A DNA stretch of 64,000 bases from Sphagnum compactum (Eukaryota > Bryophyta > Sphagnopsida > Sphagnales): positions 20,828,875 to 20,892,874 of the forward strand of contig OZ234495.1 in NCBI GenBank assembly GCA_965153455.1. Reading direction: 5' to 3'. Shown here piece by piece: positions 48,690-60,240 of this stretch (position 1 is its first letter; each line of letters starts with the position of its first letter). The notes below the pieces were generated by a model. The model ran no database searches and was not told the origin of the DNA. It saw only the letters and a list, made by a program, of their open reading frames with translations. The position numbers and the translations under genes were made by a program.

Positions 48690-49625
48690 TAGCCTTTTTT
48701 TGTAGTAGAGTTCTTTGAAAATTGTGGATCTTTTACCTTTTGCATAGAAGTTGAAAAACTCTTTTGAACATTTGTGCGCTACCTTGGTCCATCAGTCTAC
48801 TGTGTAATTTGCCTTCTTTAAAAAATTTCTCTTGCCAAACTGCCTGCAATCTTACTTGGGTTGGGTTTAGTTTATTTCTAGCTGGTTGGTCATTCAAGCT
48901 TTCCTTGCATGTATAATTTCAGCTTTTTCTAATTCCTTAACTTGTGTTTTGCATTCTTCTCTCCAATTTTTCGTTTGAGCTGAAGTAAAGATTTAGTCCT
49001 CTTGTCTGGTCTTTTTGAATTCATCAAGGTCGAAGTCATCTTGGATGTGTAACTGGAACACTAACTTCTTCCATGCCTCTCATTCTCATCGGTGAACCCT
49101 TAGTTTATCCTCCAATCTTCCAGGGATTCAATGAAATTGAAATCCCTTGTTATTATCAACTCAACTTGAGGTAATTGAAAAGTTTGGATTTGGGTCCACA
49201 GATTGACCTGGGGTCTTGTATTGTTAAAGCCATATATGATGATGATGATGATGCCCACTATCACTAAAGGGAAATCGGGAAGGTGATGAATTTATTGAGC
49301 TCAAGCTGCCATTATTAACTCATGATCTTTGACTAATGTAGCCACTCTCGGTGAGGTTAAGATTCCAGTTCTCCTCTTGAACCCATCTGTTGCAACTGAA
49401 TAGGCTGCTGCATTCAATAAAATGGCACCTCCGTTAAGTTAGATGTTGGAAGTTCTGTGTGAGCAATCGTGTGTCGAGAAGTTGTGTTCTTGTAGTAGAT
49501 TTATATCTACTTGGGGATTGGATTTAGTTAGAAAACCCTTTAATGTCATTCCTTTTCCTGCGTCCAACTGAGCCCACACTTCCAACATTGTACATTCAAA
49601 GATGCAATATTAAACTGGTCTTTCC
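48690..49625 (-). mobile_element. Truncated, decayed LINE (L1-type) endonuclease region
   Basis: Reading the minus strand from 49,625 downward gives pieces of an APE-type endonuclease as found in plant L1 LINEs: VDINLLQEHNF (about 49,490), GGAILLNAAAYSVATDGF with GILTSPRV (about 49,430-49,350), then VNLWTQIQTFQLPQVELII followed by RDFNFIESLEDW (about 49,210-49,115). The last is the GDFN-x-x-E-x-x-ED motif with the Gly lost. Downstream, CSKEFFNFYAK (about 48,740) fits the linker before the reverse transcriptase. Stops interrupt the frame repeatedly and the reverse transcriptase is missing. No poly(A) tail was identified. Confidence 0.65.
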
Positions 49626-50707
49626 ACATGGGACTGGGTTCTTGAAAGGTGGTGGGGTTACTATGTGTTGTTACTTAGTTTTTATGTTTGACTGGAAGTT
49701 CATGCCAAATAATGAAGCGACGGGTTTGCATAGAATTCTGTGTTGGGGTGGTAAAGTCTTTGAAGGTTGTTGTAGCTGCATCTCGCATGAATGTTTTTCT
49801 TGGTCCAAATATGTGGATTTGTAGAGAGACAAAATGACACAGACAATGCTATGTACACATTGTAAACATAGACTATGCATCATGTTTACTATATGGATCA
49901 TATACTATTATTTCATGTGCAATGGATATAATGAGGGCGTTCAACAACGTTCTCTATTGCTTTACATTTTGGTAAGATCCTGGGTCATCCTTTTTTTTTT
50001 GGGTACTTCTATCAATTTTTTGTTCTACGCTTTCACTAACAATTTCATCAAAATCTTGTGCACAATTTTGTGTTAAAAACATGAAGAATGATACAAAATT
50101 GACAAGCAGGTAGAGATTACCTTAACATTTGAGCTGCCAATTTATCTTCTCTCTCTGTTTCGTGCTCTCCATTGAGCACCAAAGAGTACCATCTTCTTCC
50201 ACTTTATACAAAATTACACACACTTACAAATATTTGAATCATTTAAAAATTTATGTAAAAATATCATCGAACAATTTTGTAATCGTTAATTGAATTGCTT
50301 GAACTTGTGCATGAAATTCTGATTTAAAATTTCAATTTTCGAGGTCAAATTCTATTTGCTTGATAGCCAATTTCTCATTGGATTTTATAAACAAAGGTAT
50401 CATTCTTTTCTTAATTTTCTAATATAAAAGTATGTATTAAAATTAGGATATTTGGCAAAAATTCTGCATGAACAAATATTTTAATACATTTAAAAAAATT
50501 TAGAGATACATTTATATTTTTCATCATACAAGGACAAAATTAAAATAATTTGGGAGGTTGGCGCTCTTGACCCCCATTTGCCCTTTTTAAGCTCTGCATT
50601 GTGGCCGGCCTTTCTGGAGAACAGTCTTGTGCGTGAAAACTTGGAAGCGTCTCTATCGTCTTCATCCTACTCCGGCACGCAGAAGATTGCAACGGCCAGG
50701 TGTAGCC

Positions 50708-53582
50708 ATGGATCCGGCTATGCAGAGAGCTGGAAATCCCAAAGCGATGGCCAAGTCCAAGCGGAATTCATCACAGCGGCAGCAGCAACGGGCAAGCTCC
50801 TCTCACACCAAGCGCCATCCACTCCCCTCGCAGAGGTAATGTAACCTCTCCTCCTCCGCACCGCTGCCCTAATCAGCTTGCAACAAACAGATCACAAAGA
50901 TTTCGTATACCTAGTTTTGCGGTAAGTCATTATAGCAATGGAAGAAGAAACAACACCACCATCTCTTCCCCATCTCTCTCTTCTGATATGATTCACCTTC
51001 TTTGCTGTCGCAGTAGGTTTCTTTCTCTAAACCCTAAATCCAGAATGAGAAAGCCAGATGAGGAAGTCAGACCCGGAATTTTCTTGTATTGGAGGAGTGT
51101 ATTGGCAGCCAAGCACTCACAAGGAGTGTCCTTCTTTTTTTGTTTTGGTTTGGCTGCAACTGACATAACAGTGGGAGCTTCAAGATGAGATTTTTATTGT
51201 GTCTTGTTCTGTCTTTTCAACAGACAGGCACGTCCTGAGAATGATGCAGGAGGAGGTCCTGATGACAAAACGCTTCCATCAAATTGGGATTCCAATGAGG
51301 CTCTCCCTCTCTCGGACAGTGATGCAGAGGAGCTGGCTAAGGTTGCAGAACAACCTGAGATAGATGTCAAGCCAAAGAGCAGGGGCGCTGATTACAACTA
51401 TCTGTTGACCCAAGACCTCATTCCCTTACATAACAATGTACCTGGTATGGATTTCTTGGTCTCGTCAACATGGATTTCAAAAGATGTTTGATGGCAACAA
51501 GGTGGTTGTTTTCCTGGATGTACTTTGCATGTTTTGGACTCAGTACATTGCAATCTTGTTTCACAGGAGGCAATGTATGTAGTTCTCTGTGTATAAGACC
51601 TCTCCCTTTGTTGGAGGTTAGTGTCAACACACTGACACCATAAGACAGAGACTGTTCCATGGTTTTGGGTCAAAGTATTTATGTTGTGTTGTTTACTTTG
51701 ATGGCTGTGTTGTCAGTTAATTTTGGAGTATTGCTCTAAGCTCTTCTTACAGAACTGCTTCACCTAATGGTTGTTGGGTGCCCAGAACTCAGAGGGATGA
51801 GTGCACTGTTGGCTGCAAGTGGGCTTGACTCACTTGCCTGGGATGTTTTTGGCACTGAGCAAGTTCACAAGGGCGGACAAGCAACAATTGACGCGGTCAG
51901 CCTAATCCCTCTTCCCTGCAACAGATTATAGGGCTTCCACAATGAGTGATTTAAGCTGTGCTATCAAAAAGTGTCTGTTGTCTCCATTTATAGGAGTATG
52001 CTCTATTATGCACTTGGCAAAAAAATTATACAGAGCAATTTGAGTTATGCAAACAGCAGTACAGATTATTTGTTCCGGTGCTCAGTTGTCAGTGGCAAAA
52101 CTAATCATGGTATTGTTTTAGGCAGCACTTCTGTCTGTAAATCTGAGAGCACTGGGTGAAAGCTTGGCTGCATTGAGTCTCTCTCAGAGACTTTTCATAG
52201 AAGAGGAGATTCTTACTGCTCAACCTGTAAGGTCCATGCTCCTTGTGCTTTTGTCAAAAATATTACAGTTGGGAGGCCTGTTTTCCTTTTTACCTGCTCT
52301 GATTGTGAAACTGGTCACAAATGTGAAGTCTTTTGACGTCTTTTATGCTTCCTCAGCTTGCACAATGCAGTTACTTCAAAGTATTCTTTTCTGCCTGGAA
52401 CTTTTCTGCCTGCAGATTGTGTATAATGGTTTGCCCAAGTTTCTTGGGAAGATTATTATATGCTTATCTACACCCACTGTTGGGAGCTGATGAACTCAGT
52501 GGGTAGTCATGGCAGCTCGTCACTGCCGTTCGTGATGAAGGTGATGGTCTGTCACTTCGTGAGCGACTCTCATGAGGTTATGACTGCACTCATTGTCGTG
52601 TTACCTTTAATTGTTGTTGTGGAGATTTCTCTGCAACTTCATCGATCTTTTCTGCCTGGAACTTTCTACCATGCATCTTTTGCAATTCTTTTATTTCTTT
52701 TCTTGTTTAGGAGTTTTTCATTTTTCTGCGGAATTGCTGTCTTTGGCATTTGATACTGCTTCAACTTAGATCTAGCTTCTCTATTCTCTGCTCCTTATCT
52801 CCTGGACCTGTGTGCAGGAACTTCTGAAGAAAGAAAAATTTGTGATTGACAACAAGAAGCCTTCTTTCAAGGTCAAGCCTGATGTAGTTTCGGATTCTAC
52901 ATCTCTACCTGAGGCCCCCAGTGGACCTGCTCCTGCTGTTTCATGGAATGCATCACTTGCAGGCATTGAAACCTCTGCACTTGAAAGTCTTTCCTCACTT
53001 TCAATCAAGGATACGCTTTCAGATTATCCAGAATCTACTTCTGGGACAAAGAAAGAAGTGTTCGTTGACTCCAGCACGCTTTCTGCAGCTGAGAGTTTGT
53101 TTGCACTTTCTAATGACAACACCTTCCCAATGAAATATGAGAGGGAGGAGGCAGAGAATCTATCTGGAGTTTCTCACACTGAAACTGTGAAGGTCAAGTT
53201 TGATGCCCAAACTGCTGAGACTGAGCTTGATGCTTTATTGGACATGCTTGATGCTCCTCCACCACCCATCAGTTCAGGTAAAGGTATGACTATGCCAAGA
53301 GACTTCTCACGAAACCAAGATGTTTTCAACCTATATTTTTCTGAGCCTTCACATGTGCCTATCCAACCTGACATTGCATCTCAAGGATTGGCTGAAGACC
53401 GTGCACAGCAATGTAATTATGTAAATCAAACTTTAGATTTGAGCAGCAATTCAGTGGGGCCATTTTTCCAGTCACAGAGTACTCCCAGGGGTCTTACAGC
53501 TGATCGCCCTCAAGTCCCATTAGAAGATGACTTTGACGCCTGGTTAGATTCTATTGACATGAAAACTGCTAAGCCAAGTTGA
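50708..53582 (+). CDS. Uncharacterised plant protein, 453 residues, five exons
   Basis: Exons 50708-50835, 51224-51444, 51753-51895, 52122-52226 and 52818-53582 join with matching phases (2, 1, 0, 0) and GT/AG borders, totalling 1,362 nt including the TGA. The ATG is the first in frame, in the context GCCATGG. The N-terminus (residues 1-45) is basic and rich in Ser, Gln and Arg, resembling a nuclear targeting or nucleic-acid-binding tail. Next is a PSNWD motif and an acidic stretch. A helical core follows, with PLHNNVPELLHLMVVGCPEL and LRALGESLAALSLSQRLFIE. The C-terminal half is acidic and disordered, with LDALLDMLDAPPPP and a final EDDFDAWLDSI. Similar PSNWD and DDFDxWLDxI motifs occur, as I recall, in plant proteins of unknown function. 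No enzyme domain is visible. Confidence 0.85.
52466..52640 (+). repeat. Dispersed repeat in intron 4 of the 50.7-kb gene
   Basis: This part of the intron (CTGATGAACTCAGTGGGTAG, TCATGGCAGCTCGTCACTGC, GTTATGACTGCACTC, TTGTTGTTGTGGA) matches 59,930-60,240 in the same orientation with scattered substitutions. No coding potential is evident. It is a short non-autonomous repeat of unknown class. Confidence 0.75.
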
Positions 53583-54900
53583 ACTCAACTTTTCCTCTAA
53601 TAGAAGGTCAACGTCACCCCTCTTTTGTGGTTGGCATGGTTGATGGGAGTCATGAAAAACAGTTTCAGAACAGCCCTAGCTGCCTCTTGCCACTGCGTTT
53701 GCATAATCTGATGGGTGGACCTCATGAGCTGTCATGGTGCGACGAGGTTTGCAATGGTGGATCCATGAGGGTTAAAATGGTCTTGAAGATGTTCATTCTC
53801 CCTTCAGGTCAAGGGTGCACTAAGATGTGGGCACAATATGAGATACTGTTGTACACCAAGCACCACCTGCCACCCAGGATTGGAAAAGCTTTGTGCAGTG
53901 TACAAGGGCAATTGAACTCAGTAGGGAGAAGCAGGAAGCAAACTATCAAAAAAGGCCAATGCAGAAAAGATCAGCTACAGCCACCTGATGAGAAGGTGTA
54001 TGAAAAGGTTGGCAATTCTGTTGTGCTAGTAGGGCCAAAAAAACTGTACCGGAAAAGAAAGAAAAGTTTTCATTTTGCATAATACTGGGGGCAATTTGAA
54101 AACAATGCATTATCATGGTGTACGCAGGAGTGGGAAATGGAGTACAAAAAAATTGTAGGTATTCAATGACATGAACACATGGTAGAGTTGAAGGAACCTA
54201 GGATCTTTCTTTTCTTTTGGATGGAGAAGGTTTTGGGAGTCTTCTGGAGTTTGATAAGTGGAAAGTGTTTGGTACACAAATACCATCAGCTGAGGGGAAC
54301 TGAAAGGGTGGATGTTCAATTATCTCCAAACATGTGCACATTATGTTCTTCCAAAGTTCTTAAAATGTGTGTCATCTGTTTGTACAACTAGCAAATTGGA
54401 CAACCTTACAGAGTAATCATTCAAACAACTGCTTCCACTTTCCATGTGTTTTCAGCTAGAGGGTGCTGAGTGCAGATCATTTCTGCCATGTAAAGTTCAA
54501 CTGTGCAGCCTGTCTGATCAAGTTTTATGCTGCCATTGTCATGTGGCATGTGGCATGTCTCAAGTTTCTCATTCCTGTTATACCTTTCAGTTCCTTCTCC
54601 TACCCACGTGGCATTTCCTCAATTTTCTAGTGAGCAGTGCCATGCAGGTTCGAACTTTTCTTTTTTAAAGAGATGACAATTGCATTTCATCTGAGTTAAC
54701 TGTTTCAGTAGCTTGCTGTTTAAAAGACCATTCTGCATGGTTAGCTTACTTTATGCCTCTTCTCTCTGCCTCTTAAGACTTTTCTTTTCTCCCTCTTACG
54801 ATTTCTGCTCTTTGCTACTTTTCTTTCAGTTGCTCTTTAGCAATGTTTTTAATTACTTCTCAACTGGTGTTAGGTGATCCTACACCAATGACAACCAAGG
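53583..54900. other. 3' flank of the 50.7-kb gene, probably its 3' UTR
   Basis: A 167-residue open frame (53,579-54,082) overlaps the stop codon of the upstream gene. It has no recognisable domain and is better read as an open stretch of 3' untranslated sequence. No other gene is supported here. Confidence 0.45.
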
Positions 54901-55208
54901 ATGATTTCAGTATATTTAGATTCCTGCATATTCAGAGATCATCAGCTTGGTCTCCTCTTTTTTTTGGGTGGGAAGGCATTCAGTTTTGTGTCTTTGCTTG
55001 AAGAATTGACACAGTCCTTTGTTCACTTTGTTTTGCCGCTTGCAACACACCTAGATCTGTGGTTGAAATTTGTTGATGTGAATTGTGAAGACTTTGATCT
55101 TTACAATGTTGATTTTAGACCTTGATACTTCGGGGAAAAAAGAAGAAGAAGCTGTGATGAGATTCCTCTCAAGTTAATTTAGGCATCTCTAAGTTCACAA
55201 CAACTCTA

Positions 55209-55345
55209 TTGGCAAGTCTGTTTGGTCTTGAGAAAACCATTGACAAATTCTTTCTGTTGGCAAGTTTATTTTTGGTCTTGAAAAAACCATCGACGAAATC
55301 AATGTATTGGAAGTTTGTTCGGTCTTGAGAGAAAACCATTATAAC
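55209..55345. repeat. Degenerate tandem repeat, about 50-bp unit
   Basis: The unit TTGG-AAGT-TGTT-GGTCTTGAGAAAACCATTG occurs three times with small insertions and substitutions. It is non-coding. Confidence 0.75.
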
Positions 55346-55758
55346 ATGGGCTATCCACTGTCTCCCTGCACCAATTGCCCAACCCAAACTGACCATAACA
55401 AAACCATACCAACTGTGGAAAATGAAAAGATTTCAAATGCCAAGTTTTCGCCCCAAAGGAAAGATCATAAACCTACCATTTGCCCATGTGCCAGAGACGA
55501 AGTTGCATTAGGCAAGTGGAAAGAAAAGAAAAGTTTGGGCAAGAGGCAACTTATGTAAGGTAGCCTACCCTTTGTGTGCAAATGCTGATTTTGCGTCTCC
55601 CTGCAAAAAATTCAGGCTTCTTCTGCCCCTGCAAAAAGAGGGACGGATGCTCTTGAAATAAGAATCCTTCCAAGAGGCTGGTTCCATATGTAGGCATTCT
55701 AGCAATGTGTCAGACGATAGATGGGGCACGCACATGATAGTGAAGACCCTGGGTTCTG

Positions 55759-55821
55759 CCTGCCTGCCTGCCTGCCTGCTCCTTGAAATCAGCTGGCAGA
55801 AAGGAAGGCAGGCAGGCAGAT
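55759..55821. repeat. TGCC run facing a GGCAGGCAG run (inverted microsatellite)
   Basis: A TGCC run (CTGCCTGCCTGCCTGCCTGC) is separated by about 25 bases from AAGGCAGGCAGGCAG. The two are complementary and could pair into a stem of about 14 bp. Confidence 0.7.
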
Positions 55822-56329
55822 AGAATGTGCACATGCACACATAGTCTGTTTGACCTTGTTAGCTGGTCCATCTAATTTTCTCTTCCTGCCCCTCTAGGCA
55901 ATTCGCTAAAAACAATTTCAGATATGGGAAGCACCTATCCTAGTAGCTTGTCCTTGAAGAGAACCTTAGGAACAATTCTGAAAAGTTCCTCTTGTGAAAG
56001 CCCTAGGTAACCAAGGTAACGAAGGAGAGGTAGGTAAGGTACCTAGTGCAAACTGGTAGGTTTTCTAACAAAATGAAGAAGGGTCACAGGCTAATAATGG
56101 CTTGTAACAATGCAGGTTTTTTCATTTGGTCCCACATTTTGAGGAATGTTGTTCACAAGGTGTTATGATTGTGAAATGTAAGTTCATTTTTTAAATTGGA
56201 GCTTGATACCGAGGACATTCCTATTTTAACTGTTGCTGCTTTGAAGTTTGAACTTGCCAGAACTTAAGTTAAGGGGGGGTGGGGGTGTGTGTGTGCAGAG
56301 GCATTACACGATAAGATCGCGTGGGTTGT

Positions 56330-56520
56330 TTAATGAGAAAAACGTATACCATCTGAACTGCCAGCGAAGGTTCGAACCCCGCCAGAGTCTTGTCTCTGAG
56401 CACGCTGCCATGGGTGTGTGTTGAGGTCTCAATTGTTGATCGGCGTGGATGGATTACAGTAGTCTCTTCAAACCCAGCGATGGTTTGAACCGGGCAAAAT
56501 CTAGACTCTTTGTTCTCTGT
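56330..56520. other. Pair of pol III B-box-like motifs (possible SINE or tRNA relic)
   Basis: GGTTCGAACCCC at about 56,371 fits the internal B box of tRNA genes and tRNA-derived SINEs (GGTTCGANNCC). About 110 bases on, GATGGTTTGAACCGGGC is a similar but decayed motif. Both are preceded by a CAGCGAAGG/CAGCGATGG block and followed by an A-T-CTxGACTC(T) block, so the module is duplicated. I could not fold a complete tRNA cloverleaf, so I do not call a tRNA gene. Confidence 0.35.
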
Positions 56521-56544
56521 TGCCCGGAAGGGTTTGGCTGCTCT

Positions 56545-56925
56545 TCTTGTGCCATGATTTTCGGCGTCGTTTGATTTAGGAGAGAGTTCTTGTGGCATGA
56601 TTTTTGGCGTCGATTGATTTAGGAGAGTTCTTGTGGTATGATTTTCGGCGTCGATTGATTTAGGAGAGAGAGAACACAGGCCTCCCCAAAAGGTAACGGA
56701 GGTGTGCAAAGGTTTCCTCAGGCAGGACGGAAATCGGATCAGCCTTAAAAGATTGTGGACTTCCTTATGAAGAGACGAGGAATGATGCTGCATCGAGGTC
56801 GATTGGTTTAGGAGAGAGATGTAGGCCTCCCAAAAGATAACGGAGGCGTGCAAAGGTCTCCTCAGGATGGACGGAAATCAGCTGTAAAAGATTTGTGGAC
56901 TTTCTTATGAAGAGAAGAGGAATGA
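56545..56925. repeat. Tandem repeats in the F-box gene 5' region
   Basis: A unit of 41-44 bp (ATTTTCGGCGTCGATTGATT, then TAGGAGAG) occurs three times at about 56,555, 56,599 and 56,640. A longer block (AGGCCTCC-AAAAG-TAACGGAGG, GTGCAAAGGT, CTCAGG, GACGGAAATC, then TTATGAAGAGA-GAGGAATGATGCTGC) occurs twice, from about 56,675 and 56,822. They lie 350-730 bp upstream of the F-box/kelch start codon and may form its promoter or leader. Confidence 0.8.
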
Positions 56926-57280
56926 TGCTGCAAGAAGAAGCTCGTCGCTGCATCTGCAATGCATCGTCGGAGTATTCATCCTGTCTCTCGGGTATGGTGG
57001 AGGAGACGATCTCATGTCTTTTGTTTGATCAGCGACCGAAGGCGGTTCTTCCAGCTTTCAGATCCAGAAGATCTGATCTATTCTTCGTGTACAAAAGAAA
57101 GTGACGAGAATATTTGCATCAGAAACTCCCTGAGAAGTCGGGAAGCCATCGTCGGAGGCATTGTAGGAGGAAATCACAAATCGCTGAAAATGAGATCAAG
57201 TTAGCAGCAGTCCAAGTTTGCAGGTTTTTCCCAGACGTGAAACCCTGAATGTTTCTCCCGGGTCGCGTCCTTCTTTACTG

Positions 57281-59240
57281 ATGACGGCAACAGTGAATCG
57301 AAGACACTTTTTCAGTGTTTCTCCGCAGGTGGAGACTGCTGCCTGTTTTTGCGGAGGGGTTGATGCCGGTGGTGGTGGTGGTGTATCAGTAGGAGGAGGA
57401 AGGAGGTTAGTGCCTGGACGCACAGTAGTAGGTCACTGTGTTCGACCTGACATCAAGCCTGCCATTGTTACAGTTGCTAAGAAGCCGACAAGAGGTGGTG
57501 AAAGGCGCATTGCCGCCTCAGAGCTTCTTCCCGGTCTTCCAGATGATCTTGCAATAGAATGCTTGATTCGTGTACCTCGATTCTATCACAGAAAGCTTCG
57601 GGTGGTCTGTAAAGGATGGCGTAGTCTTCTTGCTGGCAAGAATTACTATAATCTTAGGCGAACTCTTGGCAAGGCAGAGGAGTGGGTTTATGTCATCAAA
57701 CGTGACCGAGAAGGCCGCATCTCTTGGCATGCATTTGATCCAAGGTACATATGGGTCTGCTACTACTGTTTTCATTGACTGAAATTTTGTAGGAATGGCA
57801 GCAGATTGTCCCCTGGTCTGGTCATGTCCAGTCTTCTCATCTCCACTTCCAAAATTTGTTCTTGGTGAAGTGAGGCTTTCTGCTGCTGAATTGCAGAATT
57901 TTGACTTATAGAGCACACTTGAGGTAGTGCAGAGAAGCACTACCTATACTCTCAGATCATTCAATCCAAGTCCTCACCAGTACAGATCTCATAGTGGCAA
58001 GCTGTGGATTCAGGTACCAGCTCTGGCAGCCATTGCCACCTGTGCCAGTTGAGTACTCCGAAGCTCTTGGCTTTGGGTGTGCAGTACTCAGTGGTTGTAA
58101 TCTGTACCTTTTTGGTGGCAAGGATCCAGTGAAGGGATCAATGCGCCGAGTGGTGTATTACAGTGCTCAAACAAATAAATGGCACCGAGCAAAAGGCATG
58201 CAGCGGCGGCGCCACTTCTTTGGTTTCTGTGTCATCAACAATTGCCTCTTTGTGGCAGGTGGAGAATGTGAGGGAGTCCAAAGATCCTTGCGGTCTGCTG
58301 AGATGTACGACCCAAACAGAAAGAAGTGGTGCTATATCTCTGATATGAGCACTGCTATGGTACCTTTTATTGGAGTTGTGTTTGGTGGCAGGTCAGCTTT
58401 GTCTTTCTCACTTATGTGATAGCATTGCTTATGTTGTATTTTCTTTTATTATTCTCCTATCTGATTGTGTCAGTTGTTTGTTGGTTTTCCAGACTGTTAA
58501 ATAATGCTTTTATGTATCATCACGATACATTTTGTGACAAGATATATAGACATCTGATTGTCCTTACCTGTGGGAGCTGAGGAGTTTATCTTCAAGTGAC
58601 TTCCTGCTCTTGGATTTCACTGAAGGCACTCAATATTAATTAGTTCATCAGATTTTCCTGACCAGATTCTGGACATGTGGTGATAATTTTGAGTACCTAT
58701 CTCAAGGTCATTTGCTAGATGTGAAAGCTTCTAAATTTAGTCAAAATTTGTGGCAGGTGGTTTCTCAAGGGCCTAGGAACACACCGACAGGTGATGAGTG
58801 AGGTGTATGAGCCAGCCACTAATAATTGGTCCCCTATTTTCAATGGAATGGTGGCTGGCTGGCGTAATCCCTGTGTTGAGCTTCAAGGCAACCTGTATGC
58901 ACTTGATTGCCGTGATGGGTGTAAACTGCGCATGTATGACAGTGACAATGATGCTTGGAGTCTCTCAGCAGATAGTAGGCTCCATTTGGGAGGCTCTCGA
59001 GCTATGGAAGCTGTTGCGATTGTGCCCCTGGCTGGCAAACTTTGCATTATCAGAAACAACATGAGTATCACCCTTGTTGACGTGGTGAATGCAGACATCC
59101 CTGAGAAACAGGGGCAATTGTGGGAGACAATTTCAGGAAAAGGCCAATTCAAGTCCTTTGTGACCAATCTATGGTCCAATCTTGCTGGTGGGAATCGACT
59201 AAAGTCGCACATTGTGCACTGCCAAGTTCTGCAAGCCTGA
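57281..59240 (+). CDS. F-box/kelch-repeat protein, homologue of Arabidopsis At1g55270
   Basis: Exons 57281-57744, 58014-58391 and 58757-59240 join in phase 2 at both introns (1,326 nt, 441 residues). Residues 1-80 are variable and glycine-rich, with a conserved RRLVPGRTVV segment. The F-box follows at about 82-120 (LLPGLPDDLAIECLIRVPR, KLRVVCKGWRSLL). Kelch repeats then form a beta-propeller: GFGCAVLSGCNLYLFGGKD, HFFGFCVINNCLFVAGGEC, AMVPFIGVVFGG, GMVAGWRNPC, LYALDCRDGCKLR and LCIIRNNMSITLVDV. It ends HIVHCQVLQA, the ending I recall for At1g55270 (SAGL1), an SCF-type ubiquitin-ligase subunit that controls CER3 turnover and wax formation. Family membership is clear; the substrate here is inferred. 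The start is the first in-frame ATG, but more upstream coding sequence cannot be excluded. Confidence 0.93.
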
Positions 59241-59929
59241 GAAGTCCATGGCTTGAAATTGTGTGTATCATTTATCTTATTCTTTCTTGCCTCTCTTAGT
59301 ATCTGTCCCACAATTAGAATGTCAAACCACTGACTTTTTGCTGTGGGATAGATGCAGCAGCTGCCATTCCTGACTAGAATGTGTCTGTTGCCTTGGTCCC
59401 CAACATGTCAACGTGAGCTTGTCACCATTAAGTGTTTGGACCCAAATCTAGGTTTGGCTTATTACTGCACCTGGAAACTGAATCTGGCAAAAAGGTGCCA
59501 GAATCTACACATATTCTAAAAAGTTAATCATTGAATTTTCTCTTTTTCCTGTCATAACTCATAATGTGTGCAATGATGCTGGCTGTAGTTAGGTGGTTTC
59601 AGATTCATCTCTATCTCTGGTTAGATTTTCTTATCTGGAATGTTTGACTCGATTGCCAAGCAAATGATTATTGCCTGCTTAGAGGACTTGAAAATCTGGT
59701 AATTGTAGGCAAGACCTTTATTGTTGTGATTTGTTAGTAGTTTTCTTCCCTGGGTCTAACTGGGTTGAACTTGGAACCTGTGCTTTGGTTGGCCAGCCTT
59801 TAGGTGTGTCATGATAACCACCAAACAGCTGAGATGGCTTCTTGGAGTGAATTCATCAAGCCAAGATCAACCTGATTTGAGCACGTACAGGCACCTCTGA
59901 CAACAATCACCAAACTTGGGGAAGAGTTG

Positions 59930-60240
59930 CCTACACCTACTTTCAGGAACTGATGAAGCCAGTGGATAGTCATGGCAGCTTGTCACTGCTATTCTGCTGT
60001 TCATGATGAAGGTACACTCTGACATGCTTTTTGAGAGAGACTCTCCTAAGATCATGACTCATGGCTCTTGTAAGGTCTTTGCAATGTTACTTGAATTGTT
60101 GTTGTGGATCTCTGCAATCTCAGACATGCTGGATGGGCAATTAGGCTTCATACTTTATGAGTGATTCTCACAAGGTTATGACTGTACTCCTTGTCTTGTT
60201 ACCTTGAAAGTGTTGTGGAGGTTTCTCTACAATCTCATAA
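59930..60240 (+). repeat. Dispersed repeat, second copy, internally duplicated
   Basis: It matches 52,466-52,640 in the same orientation (GGAACTGATGAAGCCAGTGG, TAGTCATGGCAGCTTGTCAC, GGTTATGACTGTACTC). The half carrying the GAGTGATTCTC-CAAGGTTATGACT motif appears twice (near 60,030 and 60,160), so this copy is a partial tandem duplication. Confidence 0.7.

Larger units (their letters stand above)
54901..56260. other. Intergenic DNA between the two plus-strand genes
   Basis: This holds a threefold degenerate tandem repeat (about 55,209-55,345) and a TGCC run (about 55,759-55,781) mirrored by a GGCAGGCAGGCAG run at about 55,806-55,821, which could fold into a hairpin. No gene is supported. Confidence 0.55.

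Noticed and set aside
53579-54082. A 167-residue open frame overlapping the stop codon of the 50.7-kb gene
   Set aside because: No domain, no splice evidence, and it sits where the 3' untranslated region should be.
56350-56400. A tRNA gene around GGTTCGAACCCC
   Set aside because: Only the B box is clear; the acceptor stem and anticodon arm cannot be folded on either strand.
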